Shown piece by piece: positions 51,814 to 60,182 of a stretch of 64,000 bases of DNA (its first letter is position 1; the number at the start of each line of letters is the position of its first letter). The notes below the pieces were generated by a model that was not told the DNA's origin, did no database searches, and saw only the letters and a program-made list of their open reading frames with translations. The DNA comes from an uncultured Microbacterium sp. (GTDB taxonomy: Bacteria; Actinomycetota; Actinomycetes; Actinomycetales; Microbacteriaceae). A program made the position numbers and the translations under genes. The stretch spans positions 1 through 64,000 of the forward strand of contig NZ_CALTTX010000004.1 of NCBI RefSeq assembly GCF_943912325.1, in the 5' to 3' direction.

Positions 51814-52680
51814 ATGGGTGTCATGAAGATTCTGCTCACCGGTGCAACCGGTCTCATCGGCTCCTCCGTCCTTACCGCCCTCCTCGCCCACGGGCACGAA
51901 GTCGTCGCGATCGTGCGGAGCGATTCCTCCGCGAAGCGCGCCTCCGACGCGGGCGCGACCGCCGTCGTCGGCGACATCTCCGACGCGACGTGGTTCGCCG
52001 AGCAGTTGCGCGGCGTCGACGGCGCGATCCACACCGCCTCGCCGGGCGACGAGACGTCGGCCACGGTCGACGCCGCCGTCGTCGACGCCGTGATCGATGC
52101 GTTCGGCGACACGCCGAAGCCGTACGTGCACACGGGCGGCATCTGGGTGCACGGCTCGGGCGCCGACCTGACCGAAGAGACGCCGTTCGCCGCTCCCGCG
52201 ATCGTCGCGTGGCGCGCCGCGGTCGAAGAGCGCCTGCTCGCTTCGGGCGTCCACGCGTCGATCGTCGAACCGGCGATCGTCTACGGCCACGGTCAGGGAA
52301 TCCCCGGCGTGCTCGCCGCCGCTCCGCGGACCGACGACGGCCGCCTCACCGTGCTGGGCGATGGCACGCAGCACTGGGCGACCGTGCACGTCGACGATCT
52401 CGCCGAGCTCTACGTGCGCGTGCTCGAGGGTGCTGAGGTTGCCGGACGTGTCATCGGCGCGAGCGGCCAGAACCCGACCGTGCGCGAGCTCGCCGAAGCT
52501 CTCGCGGGCGGCGAGGTCGTCGACGAGGGGGCGGATGCTTCGCTCGAGCGGCTCGGCGCCTTCGGCGAGGCGCTGTTGCTCGACCAGCAGGCGAGCGGTG
52601 CGAAGGCGCGCTCCCTCGGCTGGGAGCCGTCGCGACCGAGCCTGCTCGACGAGGTTCGCGCGGGCCGCTACGCCGTCTGA
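51814..52680 (+). CDS. NAD(P)-dependent SDR/epimerase-type oxidoreductase (atypical)
   Basis: A 288-residue Rossmann protein of the atypical SDR group: nucleotide motif KILLTGATGLIGSSVL, then VVGDISD and TGGIWVHGSGAD. The usual Tyr-x3-Lys is not visible; VAWRAAVEERL takes its place, as in NmrA-like and epimerase-like proteins. The C-terminal part (SIVEPAIVYGHGQGIPG) is typical of sugar-nucleotide epimerase relatives. Paired with an HxlR regulator, it may act in quinone, aldehyde or redox stress. Start ATG 51814; ATG 51823 is possible. Confidence 0.82.
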   Translation: MGVMKILLTGATGLIGSSVLTALLAHGHEVVAIVRSDSSAKRASDAGATAVVGDISDATWFAEQLRGVDGAIHTASPGDETSATVDAAVVDAVIDAFGDTPKPYVHTGGIWVHGSGADLTEETPFAAPAIVAWRAAVEERLLASGVHASIVEPAIVYGHGQGIPGVLAAAPRTDDGRLTVLGDGTQHWATVHVDDLAELYVRVLEGAEVAGRVIGASGQNPTVRELAEALAGGEVVDEGADASLERLGAFGEALLLDQQASGAKARSLGWEPSRPSLLDEVRAGRYAV

Positions 52681-52704
52681 GCCGGCGGTCCTGAGCCGAG
52701 CGTG

Positions 52705-52734
52705 GGGGACGGGTGCTGCGAGGCATCCGTCCCC
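52705..52734. terminator. Bidirectional terminator between SDR and Dyp genes
   Basis: 12-bp stem with one G-U pair (52705-52716 with 52723-52734), 6-nt loop, between convergent genes. The right arm contains GGCATCC. The SDR stop (52678) is followed by a second TGA at 52692 within a near repeat of the same 14 bases. Confidence 0.6.
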
Positions 52735-52756
52735 TGCTCGTTTCGGGCGCGCCCTG

Positions 52757-53716
52757 TCAGTCGCCGAGCGCCGCGAGGAACGTCGCGCTCGGCGCGAAGA
52801 ACGTTGTGCCGGTCTGCGGCGTCGAGAAATCGAGGATCCGGTCGTGTTTGCCGGGTGGGTCGCCGATGAACATGCGCTCGAGCATGCGCTCGGTCACCCA
52901 CAGGTGCCGCGAGTAGCCGATGAAGTACGTGCCGAACTCGCCGTGCCCCGGCCGGCCGAACGGCATGTTGTCGCGCACGATGTCGTGTTCGCCCTCGGCA
53001 TCCGTGATCGTGTTGAGGGTCTTGTGCGACTTCTGCGCGTCGCCCGTGGCGTCGTCGAGTTCGACGTTGTCGAGCTTGCGCCGGCCGATGATCGCCTCTT
53101 GCTGCTCGGTCGTGAGATGCTGCCATGCGTCGATGTCGTGCGTGTACTTCTGCACGACGACGTAGCTGCCGCCCACGAACGCGGGGTCTTCGTCGCCGAC
53201 GAGCGAGGCTTCGGGCAGCGCCGGCCCGACGGGATTCGCCGTGCCGTCGACGAAGCCGAGCAGGTCGCGCGCGTCGAAATAGCGGAAGCCAAAGGTCTCA
53301 TCGACGACGCTCGCGGCCTGCCCGAACGACGCCAGCAGCAGCTTTTCGAACTCGAAGCAGAGGTCGAGGTAGTCGGCGCGGATGTGGAAGAGCAGGTCGC
53401 CGGGCGTTGACGGGGCGGTGTGCGTTGCGCCCGCGACGGGAACGAAGGGATGCAGGGCCGCGGGCGGCGCCTGGCGCGTGATGCGCTCGAACGCGTCGTG
53501 GCCAATCCCGACCGTGCACGTGAGCGAGGAATGCATATCCCGGAACGCGACCGTCTTGACCAGGTCGTCGAGGCCGCCGAGCACACCGCGAGCGGTGGCC
53601 GCGGCATCCGTCCCCTCGCTCACCTTCAGCACGACGAAGATCGCCGATCGCGTGAGCGGCGTGTCGATCTGCTGGGGCTCGGCGGGGGGAGCGGCCGACG
53701 TGTCGTTGCTCGTCAT
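52757..53716 (-). CDS. Dyp-type peroxidase
   Basis: A 319-residue heme peroxidase of the dye-decolorizing family. GFVDGTANP holds the distal Asp of the GxxDG motif, and GSYVVVQKYTHDIDAWQ and YFIGYSRHLWVTERML follow, the latter in the heme-binding half. No signal peptide and no encapsulin-docking tail (it ends FLAALGD), so cytoplasmic and not cargo. It probably protects against H2O2. Start ATG 53716 is 6 nt after a TATCGT box. Monocistronic. Confidence 0.92.
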   Translation of the reverse strand: MTSNDTSAAPPAEPQQIDTPLTRSAIFVVLKVSEGTDAAATARGVLGGLDDLVKTVAFRDMHSSLTCTVGIGHDAFERITRQAPPAALHPFVPVAGATHTAPSTPGDLLFHIRADYLDLCFEFEKLLLASFGQAASVVDETFGFRYFDARDLLGFVDGTANPVGPALPEASLVGDEDPAFVGGSYVVVQKYTHDIDAWQHLTTEQQEAIIGRRKLDNVELDDATGDAQKSHKTLNTITDAEGEHDIVRDNMPFGRPGHGEFGTYFIGYSRHLWVTERMLERMFIGDPPGKHDRILDFSTPQTGTTFFAPSATFLAALGD

Positions 53717-53722
53717 ACGGCG

Positions 53723-53728
53723 ACGATA
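53723..53728 (-). promoter_or_regulatory. -10 box of leaderless Dyp peroxidase promoter
   Basis: TATCGT on the minus strand, then CGCCGT (6 nt), then ATG 53716. Confidence 0.5.
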
Positions 53729-53778
53729 GCCCGAGTCGCCTGCGTTGTCTCGGGGCCGCCCGATGGCTGTTTCGCGTG

Positions 53779-54552
53779 TCAGCGCGGGCGGACCGTGAGG
53801 CTTTGCGCGAGCGAGCCGAGGGGGCCGTGCTCGTCATGCAGGATGCTATGGGTCAGGCCATGCCCGCCGGGGCCGAAAGTCACCGTCGTGTCGAACCCGA
53901 GCCACTCCGTCGCGGGCGGGCGGAAGAGATGCGCCGTGAGCTCGACGTTCGGAAAGTGCACCTCACGGGGCGAGCGGCGGGGAGTGAGTCCGTTGCCGAT
54001 GTCGGCGACGCCGAGCAGGCGCGCGGTCGGGCTCACGGGTTCGCTCTCGAGCAGCGGCACGGTGGGGCGCAACCAGAAACGTCCGCGCCCGGGCTCGACC
54101 TCGTCTCGGCGGATCTCGACCGTCGTGACGAAGGCGCCCGGCCAGTTCTGCGCGGCCGATACGGGCTCGAACGTCTCGATGGGTGCGAGCGTCGGCAGCG
54201 CCGTACCCGCGATGCGCGCCGTGTCGACATCGAACGCGAACCACGCTCGCGCGATCACGGCGGGCCGGCCGCCGTGGCTCAGGGTGGCTTCGGCGAGCTC
54301 GATCGTGCGGCCGGGGCGCACGACGCGCGTTTCGATCTCGACCTCATCGATCGGCATCGTGCCGAGGATGTCGAACGACACCCGCGAGAGCGTCAGCGGC
54401 GTGGCGTGACGGCTCGCGTGGTCGCGTTCGAGCGCGTGTGTCAGCAGGCCGAGCGCGGGTGCGACGTGCTGCTCGGTCGTGTTCCACGCGCCTTCTGTCG
54501 CCTCGGTCGCGGCGAAGCGGGTCTCGTCGATCCGGCGGAAGTAGGGAGGCAC
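53779..54552 (-). CDS. Acyl-CoA thioesterase (double hot-dog) family protein
   Basis: A 257-residue protein with two hot-dog domains: the first around 40-115 (FDILGTMPIDEVEIETRVVR, RTIELAEATLSHGG) and the second at 165-255 (RLLGVADIGNGLTPR, TTVTFGPGGHGLTHSILHDE). This fits TesB-like or thioesterase-superfamily proteins that hydrolyse acyl-CoA; the substrate chain length is unknown. Start GTG 54552, 7 nt after a TACGAT box. No neighbours of the same pathway. Confidence 0.82.
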   Translation of the reverse strand: MPPYFRRIDETRFAATEATEGAWNTTEQHVAPALGLLTHALERDHASRHATPLTLSRVSFDILGTMPIDEVEIETRVVRPGRTIELAEATLSHGGRPAVIARAWFAFDVDTARIAGTALPTLAPIETFEPVSAAQNWPGAFVTTVEIRRDEVEPGRGRFWLRPTVPLLESEPVSPTARLLGVADIGNGLTPRRSPREVHFPNVELTAHLFRPPATEWLGFDTTVTFGPGGHGLTHSILHDEHGPLGSLAQSLTVRPR

Positions 54553-54559
54553 CCTACGG

Positions 54560-54565
54560 ATCGTA
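54560..54565 (-). promoter_or_regulatory. -10 box of leaderless thioesterase promoter
   Basis: TACGAT on the minus strand, then 7 nt (CCGTAGG), then GTG 54552. Confidence 0.5.
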
Positions 54566-54628
54566 GACGAGACCCGCTCCTCGCTCGCTCGCGCGACGGG
54601 GGCGTTCGTCGTGGGCGCCCCAGACCTC

Positions 54629-54988
54629 TCAGGCGTCGGTCAGCGGGCGCGGGTCGAACGCGACGCGGATCGCGGTGATGAGACCGTCCTCGACGTGGCT
54701 CCAGTTCGCGGTCGGCAGCACGGCACCCTGCTGCGTCACGAGGTCGAACCACGTGATGACGTCCGCACCGTCGGCGACGCGCGCCTGGACGTCGATGCGC
54801 GCCATGACCGATTCGGCCATTCCGCGGAGCCCCGCGATGCACTCGTCGATCCCGCTGGCGGTGCCGAGCGCTCCGACGAAGGTCACGTCGGGAGCGAGCA
54901 CGGTGCGCAGGCGGTCGAAGTCGCGGTCTTGCCACGCGGTGAAGTACGTCGCGGCAGCGTTGCGCGTGGTGTCAGTGGTGGTGCTCAT
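54629..54988 (-). CDS. SnoaL/NTF2-like protein
   Basis: A 119-residue single-domain protein of the NTF2-like superfamily: AATYFTAWQDRDFDRLRTVLAPDVTF, GIDECIAGLRGM and DVITWFDLVTQ describe the alpha-plus-beta barrel common to SnoaL cyclases, ketosteroid isomerase and many binding proteins. No catalytic set can be assigned. Start ATG 54988 follows AAAGGA; an in-frame extension to 55207 is not used. It is 95 nt downstream of the carboxymuconolactone decarboxylase-like gene and may be cotranscribed. Confidence 0.8.
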   Translation of the reverse strand: MSTTTDTTRNAAATYFTAWQDRDFDRLRTVLAPDVTFVGALGTASGIDECIAGLRGMAESVMARIDVQARVADGADVITWFDLVTQQGAVLPTANWSHVEDGLITAIRVAFDPRPLTDA

Positions 54989-55004
54989 TTCGTTCCTTTC
55001 GGGG

Positions 55005-55032
55005 TGCGTCTTGCAGGTTTGCGTCTTGCAGG
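55005..55032. repeat. 13-bp direct repeat in the gap before the SnoaL gene
   Basis: TGCGTCTTGCAGG at 55005-55017 and again at 55020-55032, 15-bp period, in the 5' leader of the SnoaL-like gene. Confidence 0.8.
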
Positions 55033-55083
55033 GGTTCGGGTTTCGAGGGGTTTGGGTTCTCGCGTTGATCGCGCGCGTGCCGG

Positions 55084-55581
55084 TCAGGCGACCGGTTCCC
55101 ATGCGCGCGTGCTGACGCCGACGGCGTTCCACGCGTTGATCGTCGTGATGAGGGCGACGAGCGCGCCGAGTTGGGCAGGAGTGAAACGGGTGGATGCTTC
55201 GCCCCACAGCGCATCGGCGACCGCGACGTCCGCCGTGCCCGAGCGTGTGATGGCGTCGGTGAGGGCGAGCGCGGTGCGTTCCTTCGCCGTGAAGAACGAC
55301 GATTCGCGCCAGGCGGCAAGCGACGTCAGGCGCGTCGCGCCCTCGCCCGCCTCGAGCGCATCGCGCGTGTGCTCGGCGATGCAGTAGGCGCAGCCATTGA
55401 GCTGCGAGGCGCGCAGGCGAATGAGCTCGCGAAGCGCAGGATCGATGCCGGCGTCGTCGAGCTCGCGTGTCGTCGCGGCATCGAGCGCCGCGAGCGCCCG
55501 GCTAAAGCGCGGGGCGACCGTGTCGATGTCGAGGCGCGCGAGCGCCGTGACGGGGGATGAGGTGTCGGTTGAGGTGGACAT
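55084..55581 (-). CDS. Carboxymuconolactone decarboxylase/AhpD-like protein
   Basis: A 165-residue protein with the all-helical AhpD/CMD fold. LNGCAYCIAEHTRDALEAG is the C-x2-C...H motif of alkylhydroperoxidase AhpD-type enzymes, so it is more likely a peroxidase-like protein than a decarboxylase. Start ATG 55581 (an extension to 55617 lacks an RBS). Divergent from a LysR regulator, the likely controller. Confidence 0.85.
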   Translation of the reverse strand: MSTSTDTSSPVTALARLDIDTVAPRFSRALAALDAATTRELDDAGIDPALRELIRLRASQLNGCAYCIAEHTRDALEAGEGATRLTSLAAWRESSFFTAKERTALALTDAITRSGTADVAVADALWGEASTRFTPAQLGALVALITTINAWNAVGVSTRAWEPVA

Positions 55582-55621
55582 GCATCCAGCCTGCTCGGCC
55601 GCGAAGCATCCGTCCAACAGT

Positions 55622-55642
55622 TGATACGCATCTCATCTATCA
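55622..55642. promoter_or_regulatory. LysR-type T-N11-A operator
   Basis: TGATA-N11-TATCA (55622-55642), the classical LysR box, in the gap between the AhpD-like gene and the lysR start. TATCAT at its right end also fits a -10 box for lysR. Confidence 0.6.
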
Positions 55643-55651
55643 TCAGCAGTG

Positions 55652-56518
55652 ATGGAACTGCACCAGCTGCGCTACGTCATCGCCGTCGTCGATGCGGGCA
55701 CGTTCACGGCGGGTGCCGAGCTCGTGCGCGTCAGCCAATCGGGCGTCTCGACCCAGATCGCCAAGCTCGAGCGCGAACTCGGGCTCGCGCTGTTCGAGCG
55801 CACGTCGCGGCGCGTCGAGCTCACCGACGCGGGCCGGCGACTCGTGCCGCTCATGCGCCGCGTGATCGGGGTTGCGTCGGTGATCACGACCGAAGCCGCC
55901 GCCCTGCGGGGGCTCGTGACGGGTTCGCTGCGGCTCGGCGTCGTGACGGGACTGGCGTGGGATGCCTTCGTCGACGCGCTCGCCACGATGCACGAGCGTC
56001 ACCCCGGCGTCGACGTGCGGCTCATCGAGGGAGTGTCGAGCGATCTCGCCGCCGCCGTGCGTGCCGGCGAGCTCGACGTCGCGGTTGCGGGGTGGGCGGG
56101 GAGCGCACCCGAGGCTCTGACGTCGCGGATCGTGATCGACGATGCGCTGTGCGTCGTCGTTGCCCCGGGTCACGCCTGGGCCTCGCGCTCGCACGTCAAG
56201 ACCCGCGAGATCGCTCGCGCCGACGTGATCGCGCTCCCTGCCGGCACGGGCGCGCGCGTCGCGCTCGACGCGGCGGCGGCGCGTGCGGGGCTCGCGATCG
56301 AACCGCGCTGGGAGGTGTCGACCCCTGCTTACGCGGCGACGCTCGCGCGCCGCGGCCTGGGGGTCGCGCTTCTCAGCGCGACGACCGCGGCGCTGCAGCC
56401 CGACGTCGTTGCGGTGCCGCTCGCCGATGCCGAAGCGCGATCCGTGCTCGGTGTGCTCTCGCGGCCCGAGCCCTCACCCGCGGCATCCGCGTTCCTCGCT
56501 CTGCTCGAGATCGACTGA
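55652..56518 (+). CDS. LysR family transcriptional regulator
   Basis: A 288-residue regulator: N-terminal helix-turn-helix (LHQLRYVIAVVDAGTFTAGAEL then SQSGVSTQIAKLERELG) and a periplasmic-binding-like effector domain from about 90. It lies divergent from the AhpD-like gene with a T-N11-A box between, the standard autoregulated arrangement. The ligand is unknown. Start ATG 55652; GTG 55649 is in frame just ahead. Confidence 0.92.
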   Translation: MELHQLRYVIAVVDAGTFTAGAELVRVSQSGVSTQIAKLERELGLALFERTSRRVELTDAGRRLVPLMRRVIGVASVITTEAAALRGLVTGSLRLGVVTGLAWDAFVDALATMHERHPGVDVRLIEGVSSDLAAAVRAGELDVAVAGWAGSAPEALTSRIVIDDALCVVVAPGHAWASRSHVKTREIARADVIALPAGTGARVALDAAAARAGLAIEPRWEVSTPAYAATLARRGLGVALLSATTAALQPDVVAVPLADAEARSVLGVLSRPEPSPAASAFLALLEID

Positions 56519-56533
56519 GTCCGCGCGCTCGTC

Positions 56534-57397
56534 TCAGGGCCAGACGGCCCCCGTCAGCGCGACGCTCTCGTCCCACAGGGCGTCGACGACGGCGGGGTCG
56601 GCCGCGATCTTGTTCTCGCGCCCCGGCTTGCGCTCTTCGTAGTAACCACCCGGCACCCATGTCGACCCGGGGGTGCCCTCGGCGAACCAGGCGAGGTTCG
56701 AACCGCCCTGCTCGCTGCTGATCAAGAACAGCCGCCGCAGCGGTGTGCGGTAGAGCAGGCGAAAGATCGAGCTGCTGTCGGCGGCGAAGTTCGACGCGAC
56801 GGCGCCCGGGTGAAACGCGACCGACGACAGCCGGTCGCCATAGCGCGCATCGAGCCCGCGTGTGAAGAGCAGGTTGTCGAGCTTGGCGTTGCCGTAGGCG
56901 CGGTTCGGCGAGTAGCCCGAGCGCAACTGCAGGTCGTCGACGTCGTAGCGGGCGAACAGTCGGCTCGCGATGCTTGAGGTGTTGATGACCGCCGCGCCCG
57001 GCGCGAGGGCGGGGACGAGCAGCGAGGTCAACAGGAACGGCGCGAGGTGATTGACCTGCAGGGTCAGTTCGTTGCCGTCCGCGCTTTCGCGGCGCTCACC
57101 GAAAACGCCGCCGGCGTTGTTGCAGAGCACATCGAGCGACGAGCCGTCGAGAGCATCGATGACGGATGCCGCAAGGGCACGCACCTCGTCGAAGTTGGAG
57201 AAATCCGCGACGAGAGGCGGCGACCCGACGGCATCCGCCACCGTTTTCGTCTTTTGCTTGTCGCGCCCCGACACGAGCACGCGATGGCCGGCGCTCGCGA
57301 GTTGCCGCGCGGCGGCCGCGCCGATCCCGTCGGACGCGCCGGTGATGAGGATCGTGCGGGGAACGAAGGAGCCGGATGCTTCGACGAGCGGAGTCAT
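56534..57397 (-). CDS. Short-chain dehydrogenase/reductase
   Basis: A 287-residue classical SDR: cofactor motif TILITGASDGIGAAAARQL, NNAGG, catalytic Ser in INTSSIASR and Tyr-x3-Lys as YGNAK. The SGRDK segment after beta-2 favours NADP(H). A long C-terminal part (IFRLLYRTPLRRL) resembles retinol-dehydrogenase/oxidoreductase-like SDRs. The substrate cannot be told. Start ATG 57397, 7 nt after TATCGT. Downstream of the MFS gene with a 61-nt gap. Confidence 0.88.
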   Translation of the reverse strand: MTPLVEASGSFVPRTILITGASDGIGAAAARQLASAGHRVLVSGRDKQKTKTVADAVGSPPLVADFSNFDEVRALAASVIDALDGSSLDVLCNNAGGVFGERRESADGNELTLQVNHLAPFLLTSLLVPALAPGAAVINTSSIASRLFARYDVDDLQLRSGYSPNRAYGNAKLDNLLFTRGLDARYGDRLSSVAFHPGAVASNFAADSSSIFRLLYRTPLRRLFLISSEQGGSNLAWFAEGTPGSTWVPGGYYEERKPGRENKIAADPAVVDALWDESVALTGAVWP

Positions 57398-57404
57398 GCG
57401 GGCG

Positions 57405-57410
57405 ACGATA
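57405..57410 (-). promoter_or_regulatory. -10 box of leaderless SDR promoter
   Basis: TATCGT on the minus strand, then CGCCCGC (7 nt), then ATG 57397. Confidence 0.45.
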
Positions 57411-57458
57411 CGCGCTGCGAATCGCCGGAGCGGGGGGCTTGCGCTCGCGGCCTGCGCC

Positions 57459-58940
57459 CTACTCGACTCGCGCGGGCTCGGCCGGCTCGGGGTGCTCTTC
57501 GGTCGTGCGGGCGTTCGTGAGCGTCAGCGCGCCGAACCCGGCGATGAGCCCGACCGCGATCGCGAGCACCGTGAACACCGTGCGCTCGCCGGCGAAGTAC
57601 GTCGAGATGAGCTCGGGGCTCCACACGCCGTTCGGCAGCACGGTCGTCACGAGCACGGCGATGAGGGTGCCGACAACGGCGGTTCCGACGCTCGTGCCGA
57701 CCTCTTGAGCCGTGTCGTTGAGGGCCGCGCCCATCGAGGTGCGTCCGTCGGGCATCGCCCCGATGAGGGCGACGGCGCAGATCGTCATCACGGTGCGCAG
57801 GCCCGCGGTCATCACGATCATGGCGAGAGCGATCGCGACGTAGTTCGACTCGACCGCCCAGGCCATGCCGCCGAGTCCGGCGGCGAGCAGCAGGGCCCCG
57901 ATGAGGCAGGCGATGCGGTGGCCGAAGCGGCGCACGAGCCACTCGGTGAACGGTGTCGCGAGCAGCATCGTGGCGATCATGGGCAGGTTCGCAAGCCCCG
58001 CCGCCATCGGCGACCAGCCCCACGCGTACTGGAAATGCAACACGAGCGCGAACATGACACCCGCCATCGCGATCGAGGTGCCGACCTGCGCGATGACCGC
58101 GCCGCGCACGGTGCCCGTGCGGAAGAGGTTGAGATCGAGCATGGGTGAGGCGGCGCGCTTCTCGCGCCAGATGAAGAGGGCGATGGATGCCACGGCGCCG
58201 GCCGCGACCGCGATCGTGATCGGCGACAGCCAGCCGTACTGCGCGCCGCTCGTGAGTGTGAAGCACGCGAGGCCGATCGTGAGCATGCTGAGCACGGCGC
58301 CCGGCAGGTCGAGACGGTCTTTCGTGAGACCTGCGGGGTCGTCGGCCGAGACGCCGAAGTGCACGCCGAGGGCGGCGATCAGTGCGATGGGGGCGTTGAT
58401 CAGCAACAGCCAGTGCCATGAGACGGTCGCGAGCATCGAGCCGCCGAGCACGGGCCCGAGGATGAAGCCCGACATGCCGACGACCATCATGATCGTGATG
58501 GCGCGCATGCGCAGGGCGTCGTCGTCGAAGAGGCGGAAGACGAGGGAGTTGGTGATGGGCGCCATCGCCGCGGCCGCGATTCCGAGGGCGGCGCGCAAGG
58601 CGATGAGTTCGCCGGTCGTCGAGACGAGAAGAACGCCGAGACTCAGGATGCCGAAGAGGGCAAGGCCCACCTGCAGCACGCGGCGGCGGCCGAAGCGGTC
58701 GGCGATCGAACCCGCCGTCAGCAGCAGGCCGCCGAAGGTGAGGGAGTACGCGCCGGTGATCCATTGGAGGGCGGCAGTGTCGCCGCCGAGGTCGCGGCCG
58801 ATCGTCGGCAGGGCGATTCCGAGCAGGGTGTTGTCGACCATTTCGACGAAGAAGGCAAGGCACAGCGCGGCGAGGGGAATCCACGCGGCGCGCAGAGACG
58901 TGTAGGTGCGGGCGGATGCCGCGGGAGTGTCAGTACTCAT
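57459..58940 (-). CDS. MFS drug efflux transporter, DHA2 (14-TM) family
   Basis: A 493-residue major facilitator with about fourteen helices: VDNTLLGIALPTIGRDLG, GSIADRFGRRRVLQVGL (motif A) and GFILGPVLGGSM (motif C), the drug:H+ antiporter-2 pattern. It probably exports a toxic compound. Start ATG 58940 follows GGAG; the much longer in-frame extension overlaps the TetR gene and is not used. Controlled by the divergent TetR protein via the three operators between them. Confidence 0.9.
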   Translation of the reverse strand: MSTDTPAASARTYTSLRAAWIPLAALCLAFFVEMVDNTLLGIALPTIGRDLGGDTAALQWITGAYSLTFGGLLLTAGSIADRFGRRRVLQVGLALFGILSLGVLLVSTTGELIALRAALGIAAAAMAPITNSLVFRLFDDDALRMRAITIMMVVGMSGFILGPVLGGSMLATVSWHWLLLINAPIALIAALGVHFGVSADDPAGLTKDRLDLPGAVLSMLTIGLACFTLTSGAQYGWLSPITIAVAAGAVASIALFIWREKRAASPMLDLNLFRTGTVRGAVIAQVGTSIAMAGVMFALVLHFQYAWGWSPMAAGLANLPMIATMLLATPFTEWLVRRFGHRIACLIGALLLAAGLGGMAWAVESNYVAIALAMIVMTAGLRTVMTICAVALIGAMPDGRTSMGAALNDTAQEVGTSVGTAVVGTLIAVLVTTVLPNGVWSPELISTYFAGERTVFTVLAIAVGLIAGFGALTLTNARTTEEHPEPAEPARVE

Positions 58941-58956
58941 GAGGGCTCCAGAGTTA

Positions 58957-59010
58957 TCGAACGATGTTCGAGAAGTCGAACGCTGTTCGATAGAGTAGAA
59001 CAGCGTTCGA
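58957..59010. promoter_or_regulatory. Triple TetR operator
   Basis: TCGAACGATGTTCGA (58957-58971), TCGAACGCTGTTCGA (58976-58990) and TAGAACAGCGTTCGA (58996-59010), with centres 19 and 20 bp apart. Sites 2 and 3 also form a perfect 13-bp inverted repeat (58976-58988 with 58998-59010). They fill the gap between the MFS and TetR starts, so one repressor should control both genes. Confidence 0.8.
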
Positions 59011-59051
59011 TAATCCGCAAGCGGCGGTGCGCACTGTGATGTGATGGGGGT

Positions 59052-59771
59052 ATGGCGATGGAGCGACGAGAGGCGCCGGCGCGGCGCGGAGCGCGGGGAC
59101 CGCGTGCGACACGGGCATCCCATTCCCTCGAAACCGTGCTCGAAGGCGCCGTTGCGCTGCTCGATGAACAGGGTCCGCAGGGGCTGACGATCCGCGGGCT
59201 CGCCGCGCGCCTCGGCGGCGGCGCCGCGAGCGTGTATTGGTACGTGTCGGGCCGCGACGAACTGCTCGACCTCGCGGCCGATTCGGTGCTGCGCGGCGTG
59301 CTCGACCAGGTCGCCGATGTCGGTTCGGATGATCCCATTGCCGATATGCGTGAGATCGCCTGGGCGCTGTTCGACGCGATGGCCGATCGGCCCTGGCTCG
59401 GGATGTACGCGATGCGCGACACGGGACGGCAGGTGCACTCGCTGCAGCTGTACGAACGGATCGGCGCCCAGGTGCTGCGGCTCGGGCTGTCGGCGCGCGA
59501 GACGTTCTACGCCGCATCCGCGATCGTCGGGTACGTCATCGGCACGGCCGCCGACCTCGGTCAGGAGCCCCCCGAAGAGGTCGTTTCGGGTGAGATCGAC
59601 CGCGAGCAGTACCTCGCGAATGCGACGGCCGAATGGCGCGCGCTTGATAAAGCGGAGTACCCGTTCGTGCACGCCATCATCGACGAATTCGCCGTGCACG
59701 ACGATCGCGATCAGTTCCGCGGCGGACTTGATCTGCTTCTCGACGGGCTGCGCTTGCGCGCCGGGCGCTGA
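59052..59771 (+). CDS. TetR family transcriptional regulator
   Basis: A 239-residue repressor. Helix-turn-helix at about 28-70 (LETVLEGAVALLDEQGPQGLTIRGLAARLG, SVYWYVSGRDELLDL), then a ligand-binding helical domain (TetR_C-like). The N-terminal 25 residues are basic and probably disordered. Divergent from the MFS exporter and next to a cluster of palindromes, so the exporter's substrate is the likely inducer. ATG 59052 after GGGGGT; ATG 59058 is in frame. Confidence 0.92.
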   Translation: MAMERREAPARRGARGPRATRASHSLETVLEGAVALLDEQGPQGLTIRGLAARLGGGAASVYWYVSGRDELLDLAADSVLRGVLDQVADVGSDDPIADMREIAWALFDAMADRPWLGMYAMRDTGRQVHSLQLYERIGAQVLRLGLSARETFYAASAIVGYVIGTAADLGQEPPEEVVSGEIDREQYLANATAEWRALDKAEYPFVHAIIDEFAVHDDRDQFRGGLDLLLDGLRLRAGR

Positions 59772-59777
59772 GTTTCG

Positions 59778-60179
59778 CTACTCCGCCTGGTCGGCGTTGG
59801 TTGTCTCGGGCGCGTCGGTTGCGTCGGGGCGATATTCGATCAGGCCGACGACGTTTCCTTCGGAATCGCGGATGAACGTCTGCCACTCTTCGTACCCGGC
59901 GGGGCCGAGGGTGTCGGTCGTGTGTGTGAAGATCGCGTGCGCGGGCGAGACGATCTCGACGTCACCGATTTGTGCGAGGGCTGCCTCAAAACTGTCGACG
60001 CGCAGGTAGAGCAGCGCCGACGGCGCTTCTCGGTTGATGAGCAGCCGCGCGCCGTCGAGGTCGAAGAACACGAGCCCCGGGGGATCGAAGCTCGCCACGG
60101 GAGGCGCGCCGAGCAGCGCGGCATAGAACGCCGTCGCGCGCTCGAGGTCGGTCGCCCGTTGCGCTATCTGGATGAGCAT
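59778..60179 (-). CDS. VOC family (glyoxalase/bleomycin-resistance-like) protein
   Basis: A 133-residue protein with the beta-alpha-beta-beta-beta VOC fold: YAALLGAPPVASFDPPGLVFFDLDGARLLI and TDTLGPAGYEEWQTFIRDSEGNVVGLIEY. The metal-ligand pattern is incomplete (one Glu visible at the end), so a binding or resistance role is as likely as catalysis. Its start is 4 nt from the higA stop, so it rides on the higBA transcript, an unusual partner for a toxin-antitoxin operon. Convergent with the TetR gene. Confidence 0.85.
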   Translation of the reverse strand: MLIQIAQRATDLERATAFYAALLGAPPVASFDPPGLVFFDLDGARLLINREAPSALLYLRVDSFEAALAQIGDVEIVSPAHAIFTHTTDTLGPAGYEEWQTFIRDSEGNVVGLIEYRPDATDAPETTNADQAE

Positions 60180-60182
60180 GTG

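Noticed and set aside
52757..53716. Encapsulin cargo peptide on the Dyp peroxidase
   Set aside because: The protein ends right after the fold (FLAALGD) and no encapsulin gene is near.
57459..59699. MFS gene with an extra 253-residue N-terminus
   Set aside because: The extension lies over the TetR gene and the operators, and ATG 58940 has an RBS and gives a normal family length.
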